From Clostridiales bacterium (lineage in GTDB: Bacteria; Bacillota; Clostridia; Lachnospirales; Anaerotignaceae), in NCBI GenBank assembly GCA_018364635.1, contig JAGZLR010000027.1, positions 1-28,335 of the forward strand: a DNA stretch of 28,335 nt, read 5' to 3'. Shown piece after piece: positions 8,078-16,131 of this stretch (positions are counted from its first letter, which is position 1; each line of letters opens with the position of its first letter). The notes under the pieces were generated by a model, which did no database searches, had not been told where the DNA came from, and saw nothing but the letters and a program-made list of their open reading frames with translations. A program made the position numbers and the translations under genes.

Positions 8078-8337
8078 CATTCTACCTCTTGATTCTCTTT
8101 CCACCATTTGGAAAACTTCTGCATCATATCCAAATATCCATAATCTTCTAATGCCGATAAAATGTCTTCTTTCTCTAACACAACCTGTTCTATCATACCT
8201 TCACTACAGTCATTACCATCAATACATAAATAGATACCTTTTGTTAATTGGATTTCTCCAGGCAAATGATCTGTAATAATCATAACATTTCCAAAACAGT
8301 CTTTCCAGGATGCCGATCGTATTTTTTCTAAATTCAT
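8077..8337 (-). CDS. Small hypothetical protein, first gene of a two-gene operon
   Basis: An 86-residue acidic protein, MNLEKIRSASWKDC at its start, which I cannot assign. It looks soluble and globular: alternating strands (GNVMIITDH, GIYLCIDGND) followed by a helical C-terminus (KEDILSALEDYGYLDMMQKFSKWW). The start is taken at 8337 because GGTGAT lies just upstream; an in-frame ATG four codons earlier has no site. The operon promoter is immediately upstream, leaving a leader of only about ten bases. Its stop overlaps the start of the ribbon-helix-helix-like gene. Small size, order and a promoter palindrome make a toxin-antitoxin or repressor-effector pair possible, but nothing in the sequence identifies a toxin fold. 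Confidence 0.62.
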   Translation of the reverse strand: MNLEKIRSASWKDCFGNVMIITDHLPGEIQLTKGIYLCIDGNDCSEGMIEQVVLEKEDILSALEDYGYLDMMQKFSKWWKENQEVE

Positions 8338-8354
8338 AAAAATCACCATTTATT

Positions 8355-8383
8355 ATTATAAACAATTGCATCTCAATTGTCAA
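8355..8383 (-). promoter_or_regulatory. Perfect consensus promoter of the two-small-gene operon, with operator-like palindrome
   Basis: TTGACA (8378-8383), exactly 17 bases, TATAAT (8355-8360) on the minus strand: both hexamers match consensus. The inverted repeat ACAATTG-CATCT-CAATTGT (8362-8380 in plus orientation, perfect 7-base arms) fills the spacer and overlaps the -35, the classic place for a repressor site. The -35 overlaps the antiporter stop codon. Confidence 0.82.
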
Positions 8384-9339
8384 AAATTTGGCGCATATAT
8401 CATAAATCCTAGGTATCCGCAATACGTCAAAATCATCCCCATGCCGACCAATCTGCTGATTCTTCCATGTTTATACATTGGAATAAAAAAACATATAGAG
8501 ACAATAACCAAAAAGAATACATCGTAAAATGAAGAAAACGTTGTCTCAATTGGCTGTATTGCTGATGATATTCCAAGAATAAAGAAAATATTAAAAATAT
8601 TGGATCCAACAACATTGCCCATTGCTATATCATTTTCTCCTTTTTTTGTTGCAACAATACTGGTAACTAATTCTGGAAGTGAGGTTCCCACTGCAACAAT
8701 TGTCAAAGCAATTATTCTTTCACTGATTCCCAATAAATGAGCAATTCCTGTCGCACCTTCCACTGTAAAGTTTCCTCCTGACACAATACAGATAATACCT
8801 ACCAAAGTAAAAAGTATTGCTCTGGAAGCAGATACAGAGCGCTCTTTACTTGCTGTAGAAAATCTTGGCTGCATCCGAATCGCAGAAAACAAAAGTACTG
8901 TCATATAACATACAAAAATAATCAAAAAACATAGACCATCGATCTGAGATAAATATAAGCTCTTATTTAAAACTGCTCCACTTCCTAAAGAGAGTATCAT
9001 AAGAAGTATACTGCCTAAGACAGAAAATGGATAGTCTTTCACAATCAGCTGGTGATCTGTCTTTTGTGGTCGTATGACAGAGCTGATACCAGCAACAACT
9101 AAAAGATTAAAAATGTTTGAACCAATGACGTTACCTAAGGCAATGGCGTTGCTGTCTTTGATCGAAGCAGAAATGCTGACTGCCGCTTCAGGAGCACTTG
9201 TTCCAAAGGCAACTACTGTAAGGCCAATAATCATTGGAGAAATATGTAGTTTTCTCGCAATATCCGAAGCACCATCTACAAACCAATCTGCGCCTTTTAC
9301 CAGAAGTAAAAATCCGAGTATAAGCAATGCAAAATCCAT
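8380..9339 (-). CDS. Calcium/sodium antiporter (CaCA superfamily, YrbG-like)
   Basis: Inner-membrane cation exchanger moving Ca2+ against Na+ (or K+-coupled). About ten membrane segments are arranged as two inverted halves. Each half carries the CaCA alpha-repeat: VVAFGTSAPEAAVSISAS followed by ALGNVIGSNIFN in the first, and VAVGTSLPELVTSIVA followed by AMGNVVGSNIFN in the second, with the ion-binding Glu and Asn residues intact. Start choice: AGGAGGG touches the ATG at 9345 directly but is seven bases from the ATG at 9339, so 9339 is preferred (319 residues). The family length is about 310-330. It stands alone, with no clear promoter seen in the 100 bases upstream beyond the preceding gene's terminator, and no Ca2+-related neighbour. 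Confidence 0.93.
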   Translation of the reverse strand: MDFALLILGFLLLVKGADWFVDGASDIARKLHISPMIIGLTVVAFGTSAPEAAVSISASIKDSNAIALGNVIGSNIFNLLVVAGISSVIRPQKTDHQLIVKDYPFSVLGSILLMILSLGSGAVLNKSLYLSQIDGLCFLIIFVCYMTVLLFSAIRMQPRFSTASKERSVSASRAILFTLVGIICIVSGGNFTVEGATGIAHLLGISERIIALTIVAVGTSLPELVTSIVATKKGENDIAMGNVVGSNIFNIFFILGISSAIQPIETTFSSFYDVFFLVIVSICFFIPMYKHGRISRLVGMGMILTYCGYLGFMIYAPNF

Positions 9340-9410
9340 ATTCATCCCTCCTATTAAAGCTAATGTACATCGTTTAAAAAAATACCTTGATTGTTAGTAA
9401 GTTTCTGTCG

Positions 9411-9441
9411 AAAAAAAAGAGCGGGGTAAATTCCCCCACTC
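9411..9441 (-). terminator. Rho-independent terminator of the P1 peptidase gene
   Basis: On the minus strand GAGTGGGG and CCCCGCTC (one wobble) form an 8-bp stem around a 7-base loop, followed by eight T. It begins right after the stop at 9444. Confidence 0.93.
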
Positions 9442-9443
9442 CT

Positions 9444-10415
9444 TTATTTTAGAAAATCTTTTGCTCCAGGATGTCCATAGGCATTCGGCGTTGACAATAC
9501 CGCCTGCTTAATTGCTTCTGCCATCACTTGAGAAGCTAATGTTCCAACCACATCAACATCCCCTGATTCCTCCCCAACAGACATAGCATAAACACTATCT
9601 CCATCCACAGAAGTATGGACTGGACGTACGGTACGTGCAATTCCATTTTGTGCCATAGCTGCAATCTTTCCCATCTGTGCTTTAGAAAACTTTGCATTTG
9701 TAATAATGGCACCAATTGTAGTATTACCAACAAAGCCTGCGTCTAATTCAGATTGTCTGTAAATTTCCATTTCCGAATCTTCAAAGGCACTTTTCTCTTT
9801 ATTTAATAGGCCAGCTAATTTTTTTCCAGTTTTATCATCAAAAACATCTCCAAAAGCATTTACAGCTACGACTGCTCCTACTTTAAGCCCTCCTAATTGT
9901 ACTGCATAACAACCCAAACCAGATTTCATCATTCTGTCAGGTCCACATATCTTTCCAACCGTAGCACCTGTTCCTGCGCCTAAAATGCCACTTTTACAGT
10001 TACTATGTTCTGCATCTTGACATGCTTCATACCCCATTTTCTGGTCTGGACGGACATGAAAATTGCCTAATGCTAAGTCAAAGATACAAGACTCACAAAC
10101 CAAAGGAACAACCCCACCCCCTATTTTATATCCAATATTTCTTTCTTCCAAATACCGCATAACACCACCAGCAGCGTCCAGCCCATAGGCGCTGCCGCCA
10201 CTTAATAAAACAGCATGAATGATATCCGTTGTAGCTCTGGGGTTCAATAATTCACTTTCCCTGGAAGCTGGTCCTCCGCCTCTGACATCCAACCCTGTAA
10301 CAGCACCTTTTTTACAAAGTATAACTGTACATCCTGTTGCGGCTTTAAAGTTCTGTGCATGCCCTATTTGAATATTTTCTATTTCTGTAATATCAATTTC
10401 TTTCAAAATTTCCAT
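9444..10415 (-). CDS. P1 family (DmpA/NylC-like) peptidase, self-processing N-terminal nucleophile hydrolase
   Basis: Family of enzymes including L-aminopeptidase D-Ala-esterase/amidase DmpA, BapA beta-peptidyl aminopeptidase and nylon oligomer hydrolase NylC. The precursor cuts itself so that a Thr or Ser becomes the new N-terminal nucleophile. The 323 residues show the family blocks: GCTVILCKKGAVTGLDVRGGGPA (about 28-50 region), LSGGSAYGLDAAGGVMRYLEE (71-91), GAGTGATVGK (146-155) and GNTTIGAIITNA (230-241). By analogy with NylC, cleavage is expected between Asn231 and Thr232. No signal peptide or membrane segment, so cytoplasmic. GAGG lies upstream of the ATG. It is a single-gene unit ended by a strong terminator; no substrate hint comes from neighbours. 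Confidence 0.92.
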   Translation of the reverse strand: MEILKEIDITEIENIQIGHAQNFKAATGCTVILCKKGAVTGLDVRGGGPASRESELLNPRATTDIIHAVLLSGGSAYGLDAAGGVMRYLEERNIGYKIGGGVVPLVCESCIFDLALGNFHVRPDQKMGYEACQDAEHSNCKSGILGAGTGATVGKICGPDRMMKSGLGCYAVQLGGLKVGAVVAVNAFGDVFDDKTGKKLAGLLNKEKSAFEDSEMEIYRQSELDAGFVGNTTIGAIITNAKFSKAQMGKIAAMAQNGIARTVRPVHTSVDGDSVYAMSVGEESGDVDVVGTLASQVMAEAIKQAVLSTPNAYGHPGAKDFLK

Positions 10416-10561
10416 GAAAAACCTCTTCTCTTATGATTGATTCATTCATCAGGAACCTTAGTATCTCTTTTCTATAGACTTCTATCCTTCTTTATAACTA
10501 AAATAGCAATAAAAAAGGTCTTATGATGCTATTTTTCCCTATTACACTTTATTTATTTGAA

Positions 10562-10597
10562 AATAACGTAGGTAATATCACTATTCCCTACGTTATT
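10562..10597 (-). terminator. Hairpin downstream of leuS, probable terminator
   Basis: Perfect 11-base arms AATAACGTAGG (10562-10572) and CCTACGTTATT (10587-10597) around a 14-base loop, with only a short T-rich end (TTATTTTC) on the minus strand. It lies about 70 bases after the leuS stop. The rest of the 250-base gap 10416-10668 holds a weaker repeat (AAATAGCA 10501-10508, TGCTATTT 10527-10534) and no gene. Confidence 0.5.
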
Positions 10598-10668
10598 AGA
10601 AAACAACTATATATCTTTGCGTTTGTATATTGATCTTGAAGTATCCTATTTTTTAATTTATTTTTGAA

Positions 10669-13080
10669 TTATTTGACTACAATATTTACAATTCTGCCTG
10701 GAACAACAATCTCTTTTACAATTGTTTTACCAGATAACTTATCACTTAATGCTTCTTTAGCAGCAGCTAAAATTTGATCTTTGTCGGACTCAGCACTGAC
10801 ACTAATATTACATCTTACTTTTCCATTGATTTGTACTGCCATATCAATAGTATCTGTTTTAAGCTTGGATTCATCATAAATCGGCCATTTCTGCTCAAAT
10901 AATGGAGATTTATGACCTGTAAGTTCCCACATCTCACTAGCTACATGTGGTACAAATGGTGCTAAAAGGATTATTAAGGCATCTAATGTATCTTGATCTA
11001 CACCATTGTTTTTCTTCGCTGCATCAATCAACTTTCCTGTAAACTCCATAAATCCACTGACAACGGTATTCATAGTAAAGGCATCCAGTCGATTTGTAAT
11101 TTCATAGATCAATTTATTTTTGTAAAATTCAATTTCTCTGGACGGCGCAGTAATCTTTTCTCTATATTCATCTACAAATTTCCATACTTTGTTGATATAT
11201 CTAAATACACCATCAATACCGCTGTCATCCCATTCAGAATCCAATTCAGGAGGACCAACGAACAGCTCATACATTCTAAGAGAGTCGCAGCCGTATCGTT
11301 CAACCAATTCGTCTGGAGAAACAATATTACCTTTTGATTTACTCATTTTTGCTCCATCTTTATTGATCATACCTTGATTGAATAACTTTTTGAAAGGTTC
11401 ATTAAAATCAACTACACCAATATCATATAAAAATTTGGTATAGAACCGCGCATATAAAAGGTGTAGTACAGCATGTTCTATTCCACCCACATACAAATCT
11501 ACAGGCATCCATCTTTTAAGAGCCTCTTTGCTCGCAAGTTCTTGATCATTATGAGGATCTGCATAACGAAGGAAATACCAGCTAGAACCAGCCCACTGCG
11601 GCATTGTATTTGTCTCTCTTTTCGCTGGACCACCACATTTTGGACAAGTAGTATTGATCCAATCCTCTATTTTGGATAAAGGAGATTCTCCAGTATCTGT
11701 CGGCTGATAAGAATCTACTTTCGGTAATTTTACTGGGAGCTGGTCATCAGGAACAGCTACAACACCACAATGTGGACAATGTACCAACGGTATAGGCTCG
11801 CCCCAATATCTCTGTCTTGAAAATACCCAGTCACGAAGCTTATAATTTACAGATTTTCTTCCAAATCCTTTTTCCTCTAAAATATGAGGTGCTTTTTTCT
11901 TTGCATCAAAAGCTGTCATCCCATTAAAAATTGGGGAATTGATGATAACTCCATCTCCAACATAAGCTTCTGTTAACTCTTTTTCTTCTTCTCCTTCTGG
12001 CAAAATAACCTGAACAATTGGAAGGCCAAACTTTTTGGCAAAATCAAAGTCACGCTGGTCATGAGCTGGTACACACATAATGGCACCTGTACCATAATCA
12101 GCCAGTACATAGTCAGAAACCCAAATTGGCGTTGGCTGTCCATTTAACGGATTAATTCCATAACTTCCTGTAAAGACACCTGTCTTTTCCTTATCTGTCA
12201 TACGATCCACAGAAGATTTTGTGGAGGCAATATAGCAGTACTGTTCCATAGCTTCTTTGTTCTCAGGCTTTGTTATTTCTTTTACCAAAGGATGTTCTGG
12301 TGACAATACCATAAACGTTGCTCCATACAGAGTATCTGGTCTTGTAGTATAAACTGTAATGGTTTTATCTGTTCCCTGCACTTTAAAATCGACTTCAGCG
12401 CCATAGCTTCTGCCAATCCAATCGGCCTGCATTTTCTTTACTTTTTCAGGCCAATCTAAAGTATTAAGATCTTCCAAAAGTCTATCTGCATACGCTGTAA
12501 TTTTCAACATCCACTGCCTTAAATTCTTCTTTGTTACCTGAGCACCGCATCTTTCACAGACACCATTTGTTGCTTCCTCATTTGCTAAAACACATTTACA
12601 GCTAGGGCACCAGTTTAAAGGCATTTCTTTCTCATAGGCAAGACCTTTTTCAAACATACGAGCAAATATCCACTGTGTCCACTTATAATATCCTGGATCT
12701 GTCGTATTAACTTCTCTGTCCCAATCATAAATGGCACTAATATCATGAAGCTGTCTTTTTACATTTGCGATATTTGCAGCAGTACTTATTTCTGGATGTG
12801 TATTTGTTTTAATAGCGTAGTTTTCTGCTGGTAATCCGAAAGCATCCCATCCCATTGGATGAAGAATCTGGAATCCTTGCAACAACTTATAACGACTGAC
12901 AACATCACTTAATACATAGCCTCTCCAATGACCTACATGAAGTCCCTTTCCAGATGGGTACGGAAACATATCCAAGCAGTAATATTTTGGTTTGGAAGGA
13001 TCTTCTTTATTTACCGGATTCTTCTCCCATTCTGCACGCCATTTTTTTTCTATTCTCTGAAATTCATAGCGGTTACTCAT
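10669..13080 (-). CDS. leuS: Leucine--tRNA ligase
   Basis: Class I aminoacyl-tRNA synthetase charging tRNA-Leu in the cytoplasm. Residue 1 is taken at the ATG 13080 because AGGAGG sits eight bases upstream; a longer frame from 13113 has no site and would include the leader. This gives 803 residues, matching B. subtilis LeuS (804). Visible domains in order: the HIGH-type motif in PYPSGKGLHVGHWRGY, a zinc-like Cys cluster (WCPSCKCVLANEE, CERCG), the CP1 editing domain with TTRPDTLYGATF and the GTGAIMCVPAHDQRDFDFA block, a second Cys cluster (HCPHCG, TCPKCGG), the KMSKS motif in GAKMSKSKGNIVSP, the anticodon-binding helical domain, and a C-terminal domain ending VVPGRIVNIVVK. Expression is controlled by the T-box leader immediately upstream. 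Confidence 0.98.
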   Translation of the reverse strand: MSNRYEFQRIEKKWRAEWEKNPVNKEDPSKPKYYCLDMFPYPSGKGLHVGHWRGYVLSDVVSRYKLLQGFQILHPMGWDAFGLPAENYAIKTNTHPEISTAANIANVKRQLHDISAIYDWDREVNTTDPGYYKWTQWIFARMFEKGLAYEKEMPLNWCPSCKCVLANEEATNGVCERCGAQVTKKNLRQWMLKITAYADRLLEDLNTLDWPEKVKKMQADWIGRSYGAEVDFKVQGTDKTITVYTTRPDTLYGATFMVLSPEHPLVKEITKPENKEAMEQYCYIASTKSSVDRMTDKEKTGVFTGSYGINPLNGQPTPIWVSDYVLADYGTGAIMCVPAHDQRDFDFAKKFGLPIVQVILPEGEEEKELTEAYVGDGVIINSPIFNGMTAFDAKKKAPHILEEKGFGRKSVNYKLRDWVFSRQRYWGEPIPLVHCPHCGVVAVPDDQLPVKLPKVDSYQPTDTGESPLSKIEDWINTTCPKCGGPAKRETNTMPQWAGSSWYFLRYADPHNDQELASKEALKRWMPVDLYVGGIEHAVLHLLYARFYTKFLYDIGVVDFNEPFKKLFNQGMINKDGAKMSKSKGNIVSPDELVERYGCDSLRMYELFVGPPELDSEWDDSGIDGVFRYINKVWKFVDEYREKITAPSREIEFYKNKLIYEITNRLDAFTMNTVVSGFMEFTGKLIDAAKKNNGVDQDTLDALIILLAPFVPHVASEMWELTGHKSPLFEQKWPIYDESKLKTDTIDMAVQINGKVRCNISVSAESDKDQILAAAKEALSDKLSGKTIVKEIVVPGRIVNIVVK

Positions 13081-13099
13081 ATTGCTTCCTCCTAAGAAA

Positions 13100-13356
13100 T
13101 AAAGTTTAATCAATAAGAAAAGGCCTCATCTCCTTTAGAGACGAAGGCCCGTCTTCGTTTACCACTCTATAATGTTTTTCACAGTCCTTTAACGCAGGAA
13201 ACGTCATAGCCTACTAAAATTTTCAGCCTGAAGCTCCAAGGTGAGTTCACCATTGTTCTGATACTGCCTTACACCAAACAGCAGCTCTCTGCAATCTTAC
13301 AAAATGGCTAATATTCCTCTTCAAAGCCTTTTTATTTTATCCTATTATTAACATAT
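13100..13356 (-). promoter_or_regulatory. T-box leader of leuS, specifier CTC (Leu)
   Basis: The minus-strand leader shows T-box elements in order. Stem I base: GAGGAA/TAGCC pairing with GGCTA/TTTCC. AG-bulge and distal loop motifs: GCAGAGAGC and GGTGTAAG. Specifier region: GAACTCACC, with CTC at 13243-13245. Linker: GCGTTAAAGGAC. T-box sequence: AGAGTGGTAAACG (13156-13168). It ends in a terminator, GGCCTTCGTCTC/GGAGATGAGGCC with TTTTC (13117-13149). Uncharged tRNA-Leu would stabilise the antiterminator and allow leuS transcription. Confidence 0.92.
13117..13149 (-). terminator. Regulated (T-box) terminator hairpin before leuS
   Basis: GGCCTTCGTCTC (minus strand, from 13149) pairs with GGAGATGAGGCC (to 13122) with one bulge, followed by TTTTC. 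The upstream arm overlaps an alternative pairing with ACGAAG next to the T-box sequence, as expected for an antiterminator switch. Confidence 0.8.
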
Positions 13357-13364
13357 ACAGTAAA

Positions 13365-13393
13365 TATATACCATAATCTAGAATAAAAATCAA
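13365..13393 (-). promoter_or_regulatory. Promoter of the leuS T-box transcript
   Basis: TTGATT (13388-13393), 17 bases, TATATA (13365-13370), with TG in extended -10 position. It predicts a transcript start near 13357, just ahead of the T-box stem I. Another TTGACA occurs further upstream near 13417 with a poorer -10. Confidence 0.65.
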
Positions 13394-13459
13394 GCATCTA
13401 TCAAAAATAAACTTATATTGTCAATTAACTTTGCTTTATAAAAAATTTTAAAATAAAAC

Positions 13460-13488
13460 TTGTCATTTCGGACCAGCAGTATTATAAT
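13460..13488 (+). promoter_or_regulatory. Promoter of the ECF S-component gene
   Basis: TTGTCA (13460-13465), 17 bases, TATAAT (13483-13488). The leader to the ATG is about 50 bases and shows no riboswitch fold that I recognise. Confidence 0.82.
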
Positions 13489-13544
13489 GCCATTAATCGC
13501 ATTGTATCTTAAACACTAAGAACGATAGCAGGAGGTAAAATCAA

Positions 13545-14189
13545 ATGAATAAAAAACAATCCACAAAAACGCTGGAGCTTGTACAGCTATCCCTATTTGC
13601 GGCGCTAATTGTCATTATGGCATTTACACCGTTTCTCGGGTATATCCCGTTAGTCTTTACAAAGGCGACGCTGATTCATATTCCAGTCATTATCGGATCG
13701 TTGCTGCTGGGCCCAAAGAAAGGCTCCATCTTAGGGGCACTTTTCGGACTGACCAGTTTGCTAAATGCAACCTTTAATCCGGTTCCAACATCCTTTGTCT
13801 TTTCTCCATTCTACTCAGGAGGAAATTTTTGTAGCCTTATTATTGCATTTGTACCTAGAATTCTTATTGGTATTGTGCCATATTATGTCTATAAATTAAT
13901 TGTAGGGCTAATCCATAAAAAGGACAGTACATTTGCCCTTGTGGTTGCTGGTCTTGCCGGCTCCCTAACAAACACATTATTAGTAATGAATTTTATTTAT
14001 ATCTTCTTTGCAAAAAGTTATGCCCAGGCAAGCGGACGAGCATTTGAAGCTCTATATCAGGCAATTCTTATGATTATCTGTATCAATGGCATTCCAGAAG
14101 CCATCATTGCTGCTATTATTGTCACAGCAGTCTGTAAAGTGATGATAAAAATTAAAGTTGGTAAAATTTCAGTTCAAACTGTCAAATAA
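13545..14189 (+). CDS. ECF transporter S component, possibly pantothenate-type
   Basis: Substrate-binding membrane subunit of an energy-coupling factor vitamin transporter; it would share an EcfA-EcfA'-EcfT module encoded elsewhere. The 214 residues form about six membrane segments. The first segment follows a short basic N-terminus (MNKKQSTKTLELVQLSLFAAL). The stretch LIHIPVIIGSLLLGPKKGSILGALFGLTSL is the S-component core motif (PF12822 type). FTPFLGYIPL and the HIPVIIG region look most like PanT (pantothenate), but S components are hard to assign and folate or other vitamins are not excluded. AGGAGGT lies eight bases before the ATG. It has its own strong promoter, is divergent from leuS and ends at a bidirectional terminator. 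No vitamin gene is adjacent. Confidence 0.85.
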   Translation: MNKKQSTKTLELVQLSLFAALIVIMAFTPFLGYIPLVFTKATLIHIPVIIGSLLLGPKKGSILGALFGLTSLLNATFNPVPTSFVFSPFYSGGNFCSLIIAFVPRILIGIVPYYVYKLIVGLIHKKDSTFALVVAGLAGSLTNTLLVMNFIYIFFAKSYAQASGRAFEALYQAILMIICINGIPEAIIAAIIVTAVCKVMIKIKVGKISVQTVK

Positions 14190-14194
14190 TAATA

Positions 14195-14235
14195 AAAATG
14201 CTTTCAGGTTTGCGATTGCCTGAAAGCATTTTTTT
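14195..14235. terminator. Bidirectional terminator between ECF S and GNAT genes
   Basis: AAAATGCTTTCAGG (14195-14208) and CCTGAAAGCATTTT (14219-14232) form a perfect 14-bp stem with a 10-base loop and T-rich ends in both directions; it serves the converging genes on both strands. Confidence 0.93.
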
Positions 14236-15049
14236 AGTCTAAGACTAAGGCGATATATCCATCAACCTCACAACATCCATATGCCATTGCATAAGGTGTT
14301 CCATTTAATGGAGAGGCAGATTTTCTCCAGATTACTTTTTGACAGCCTTTCTCTAAACCCAGCACTTTTGCTGCATATAGAACAAGAGTATCCTCCAAAG
14401 AGGTGGCTTCCTTAATTATGATAGAATTTTGAGAAAAAGAAAGTATCATGTAAAAACATTGTTTACCATCCGATACCCTCACGTTGATTCCTCCGGTAAA
14501 CATATTTTCGTCTAAAGCATATTGAATGGCCCCTTCATCCCATCTTACATATCCTTCCCCATCATAAACATCATCGCGCGATTTTTTATATGCTGAAGCT
14601 TCCACATTTCTAGTTATAATAAGTTTAGTATCACAATGAAGTGTTTCTATCGCATACTCACACATTTTTGTATAACTACTTATTTGGTAGCCACAATTTT
14701 TATAAAATCCAAATAAGCGCTCACTAGCAGGAACCAAAACAGTACCTTCCGGATACCTTCGATTACATTCCTCTAACAGCTTTGTACTATAACCACGAGA
14801 TCGAAATTCTTGAAGCGTGGATACTGCATATAAATATCGAATAGGATGATAAACGCCATTTCTTTTCATCTCAGCTTTCAGTGCATAAATGACAGAGACA
14901 GCCCTTCCATCTTCTTTATAAACAATAGTATCTTTTGGAATGTATCTATTACGGAAAAAGAACTCAATATACTCTTTAGAATCATGAAAACATTCCCTCC
15001 AAATTTCTTTTAAGGCATCTGTCTCAACTTCACATCCTGTGACAATCAT
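14234..15049 (-). CDS. GNAT family N-acetyltransferase
   Basis: Acetyl-CoA dependent acetyltransferase of unknown substrate. The N-terminal half carries the GNAT fold: a strand with AVSVIYALKAEM, then IRYLYAVSTLQEFRSRGYSTKLLEEC (about 70-95) holding the pyrophosphate-binding loop RSRGYS (83-88), and GTVLVPASERLFGFYKNCGY (102-121) with the Tyr that often ends motif B. At 271 residues it is longer than a single GNAT domain (about 150), so the C-terminal half is an additional domain, possibly a second, degenerate GNAT repeat or SCP-like part as in Eis-type proteins. GGAGG lies inside the end of the upstream DUF2156 gene, and the start overlaps that gene's stop by four bases (ATGA), so the two are co-translated and probably act together. 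Confidence 0.85.
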   Translation of the reverse strand: MIVTGCEVETDALKEIWRECFHDSKEYIEFFFRNRYIPKDTIVYKEDGRAVSVIYALKAEMKRNGVYHPIRYLYAVSTLQEFRSRGYSTKLLEECNRRYPEGTVLVPASERLFGFYKNCGYQISSYTKMCEYAIETLHCDTKLIITRNVEASAYKKSRDDVYDGEGYVRWDEGAIQYALDENMFTGGINVRVSDGKQCFYMILSFSQNSIIIKEATSLEDTLVLYAAKVLGLEKGCQKVIWRKSASPLNGTPYAMAYGCCEVDGYIALVLD

Positions 15050-15939
15050 AGTTCCTCCAAAAGTGTAGCCGTATACTTTTCTAAAAGAATATCTGGTTTA
15101 TATGCAAGCTTTGCTTTACGGAGACCTTCCTCCCCTAAATCCTCTTCACGATTGACATAAGTATATCCCTGCAGACAATTTGTAACAAATTGCTGATTAA
15201 TCATCGGATAAGCACCTTGTATATCGCCAAAAGCTTTTTCTATATTGACATCAAACACTTCTTCACTAATTGGACTTCCCATAGTAAAAGCAACTACTTT
15301 TCCTTCCCTGCGAAGCAAACCTCCCTGCATCCCAAGCTCAAAAAAATGCCGGAAAGCCTCTCTCACTGCACAGGCCTCAAGCTGCAAACTAGCCTCCTTC
15401 AGCTTAGAATACTTGACACACCATTCATCACTCATCTTTGAGCATTCCTCAATATTATGTTCCGTAATTTTTTCAAAATTCCAATTGTCATTATCTTTAA
15501 ATCGTGCAATATGATTTCTTTGTCCATGAAAATGTTTGCCTGCTAGTTTTGTAAGCTTTTCAACAGAGTAGATATAGTCAAACTGGTCTCTCTCTTCTTT
15601 AAAATAAAACGTTGTCGGATACAATGTTTCCAATAACTCCTTTTGCTTCACCGTAATTCCACGTAAAATAAATTGAGTTTGACGTTCCTTTGAATCATAA
15701 ATTAGCTGATCTATCACTGACTTGACATCACCTAAACCTACAGGATAAGTGTATACAATTCTTTCATGATTACTCAAGCAACAAAGAAAATTATTGACTT
15801 GTGCAATTTTTGTATGAAAAATATTTCTCCACATATAAAGTGTTGAAAAAGAGTATTCGCAGCCCATATACTTAGATGAAGCCAAAAGTGGTACAATCCA
15901 ATTTTTATCTTTCAATTCGATTTCTCTAAAATCTAACAT
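15046..15939 (-). CDS. DUF2156 (phosphatidylglycerol lysyltransferase C-domain-like) protein
   Basis: Soluble protein of the DUF2156/LPG_synthase_C type (PF09924), related by fold to the aminoacyl-tRNA dependent transferase domain of MprF but without the membrane half. The N-terminal pattern, with Asp-Lys-Asn-Trp near residue 13, then CEYSFSTLYMWRNIF (about 27-41), is characteristic of this family. Later blocks include KHFHGQRNHIARFKDN (134-149) and GGLLRREGKVVAFTMG. The usual length is about 290-300; here it is 297. It is preceded by AGAAAGGAAC and a clear promoter, and it is coupled by an ATGA overlap to a GNAT gene. Aminoacyl transfer is possible by family relation, but the acceptor is unknown. 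Confidence 0.85.
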   Translation of the reverse strand: MLDFREIELKDKNWIVPLLASSKYMGCEYSFSTLYMWRNIFHTKIAQVNNFLCCLSNHERIVYTYPVGLGDVKSVIDQLIYDSKERQTQFILRGITVKQKELLETLYPTTFYFKEERDQFDYIYSVEKLTKLAGKHFHGQRNHIARFKDNDNWNFEKITEHNIEECSKMSDEWCVKYSKLKEASLQLEACAVREAFRHFFELGMQGGLLRREGKVVAFTMGSPISEEVFDVNIEKAFGDIQGAYPMINQQFVTNCLQGYTYVNREEDLGEEGLRKAKLAYKPDILLEKYTATLLEEL

Positions 15940-15984
15940 ATTATTGTTCCTTTCTACTTAATAAATACTTATTACTAATTTAGA

Positions 15985-16013
15985 AGTATAATCTTTTTCC
16001 CCATGAAAATCAA
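15985..16013 (-). promoter_or_regulatory. Promoter of the DUF2156-GNAT operon
   Basis: TTGATT (16008-16013), 17 bases, TATACT (15985-15990) on the minus strand, about 45 bases before the DUF2156 start. The remaining intergenic sequence to 16131 shows nothing I can name. Confidence 0.78.
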
Positions 16014-16131
16014 CCTCTACTCATCTTTTGAGAGAAGCTTATGAATTATACATTGTCAAAAATCCATCCAAAAGCTTTCTTTTGTATTTTTCTATTCACA
16101 TAACAAAACACCAGTTTCGGTAAATTTATAC

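Noticed and set aside
7841..8337. A firm toxin-antitoxin call for the two small genes
   Set aside because: Only the layout and a RHH-like pattern support it; the partner has no recognisable toxin motif, so it is kept as a hypothesis.
13081..13113. Longer leuS start at 13113
   Set aside because: The added 11 residues include the AGGAGG ribosome binding site of the downstream ATG and do not match the family N-terminus.
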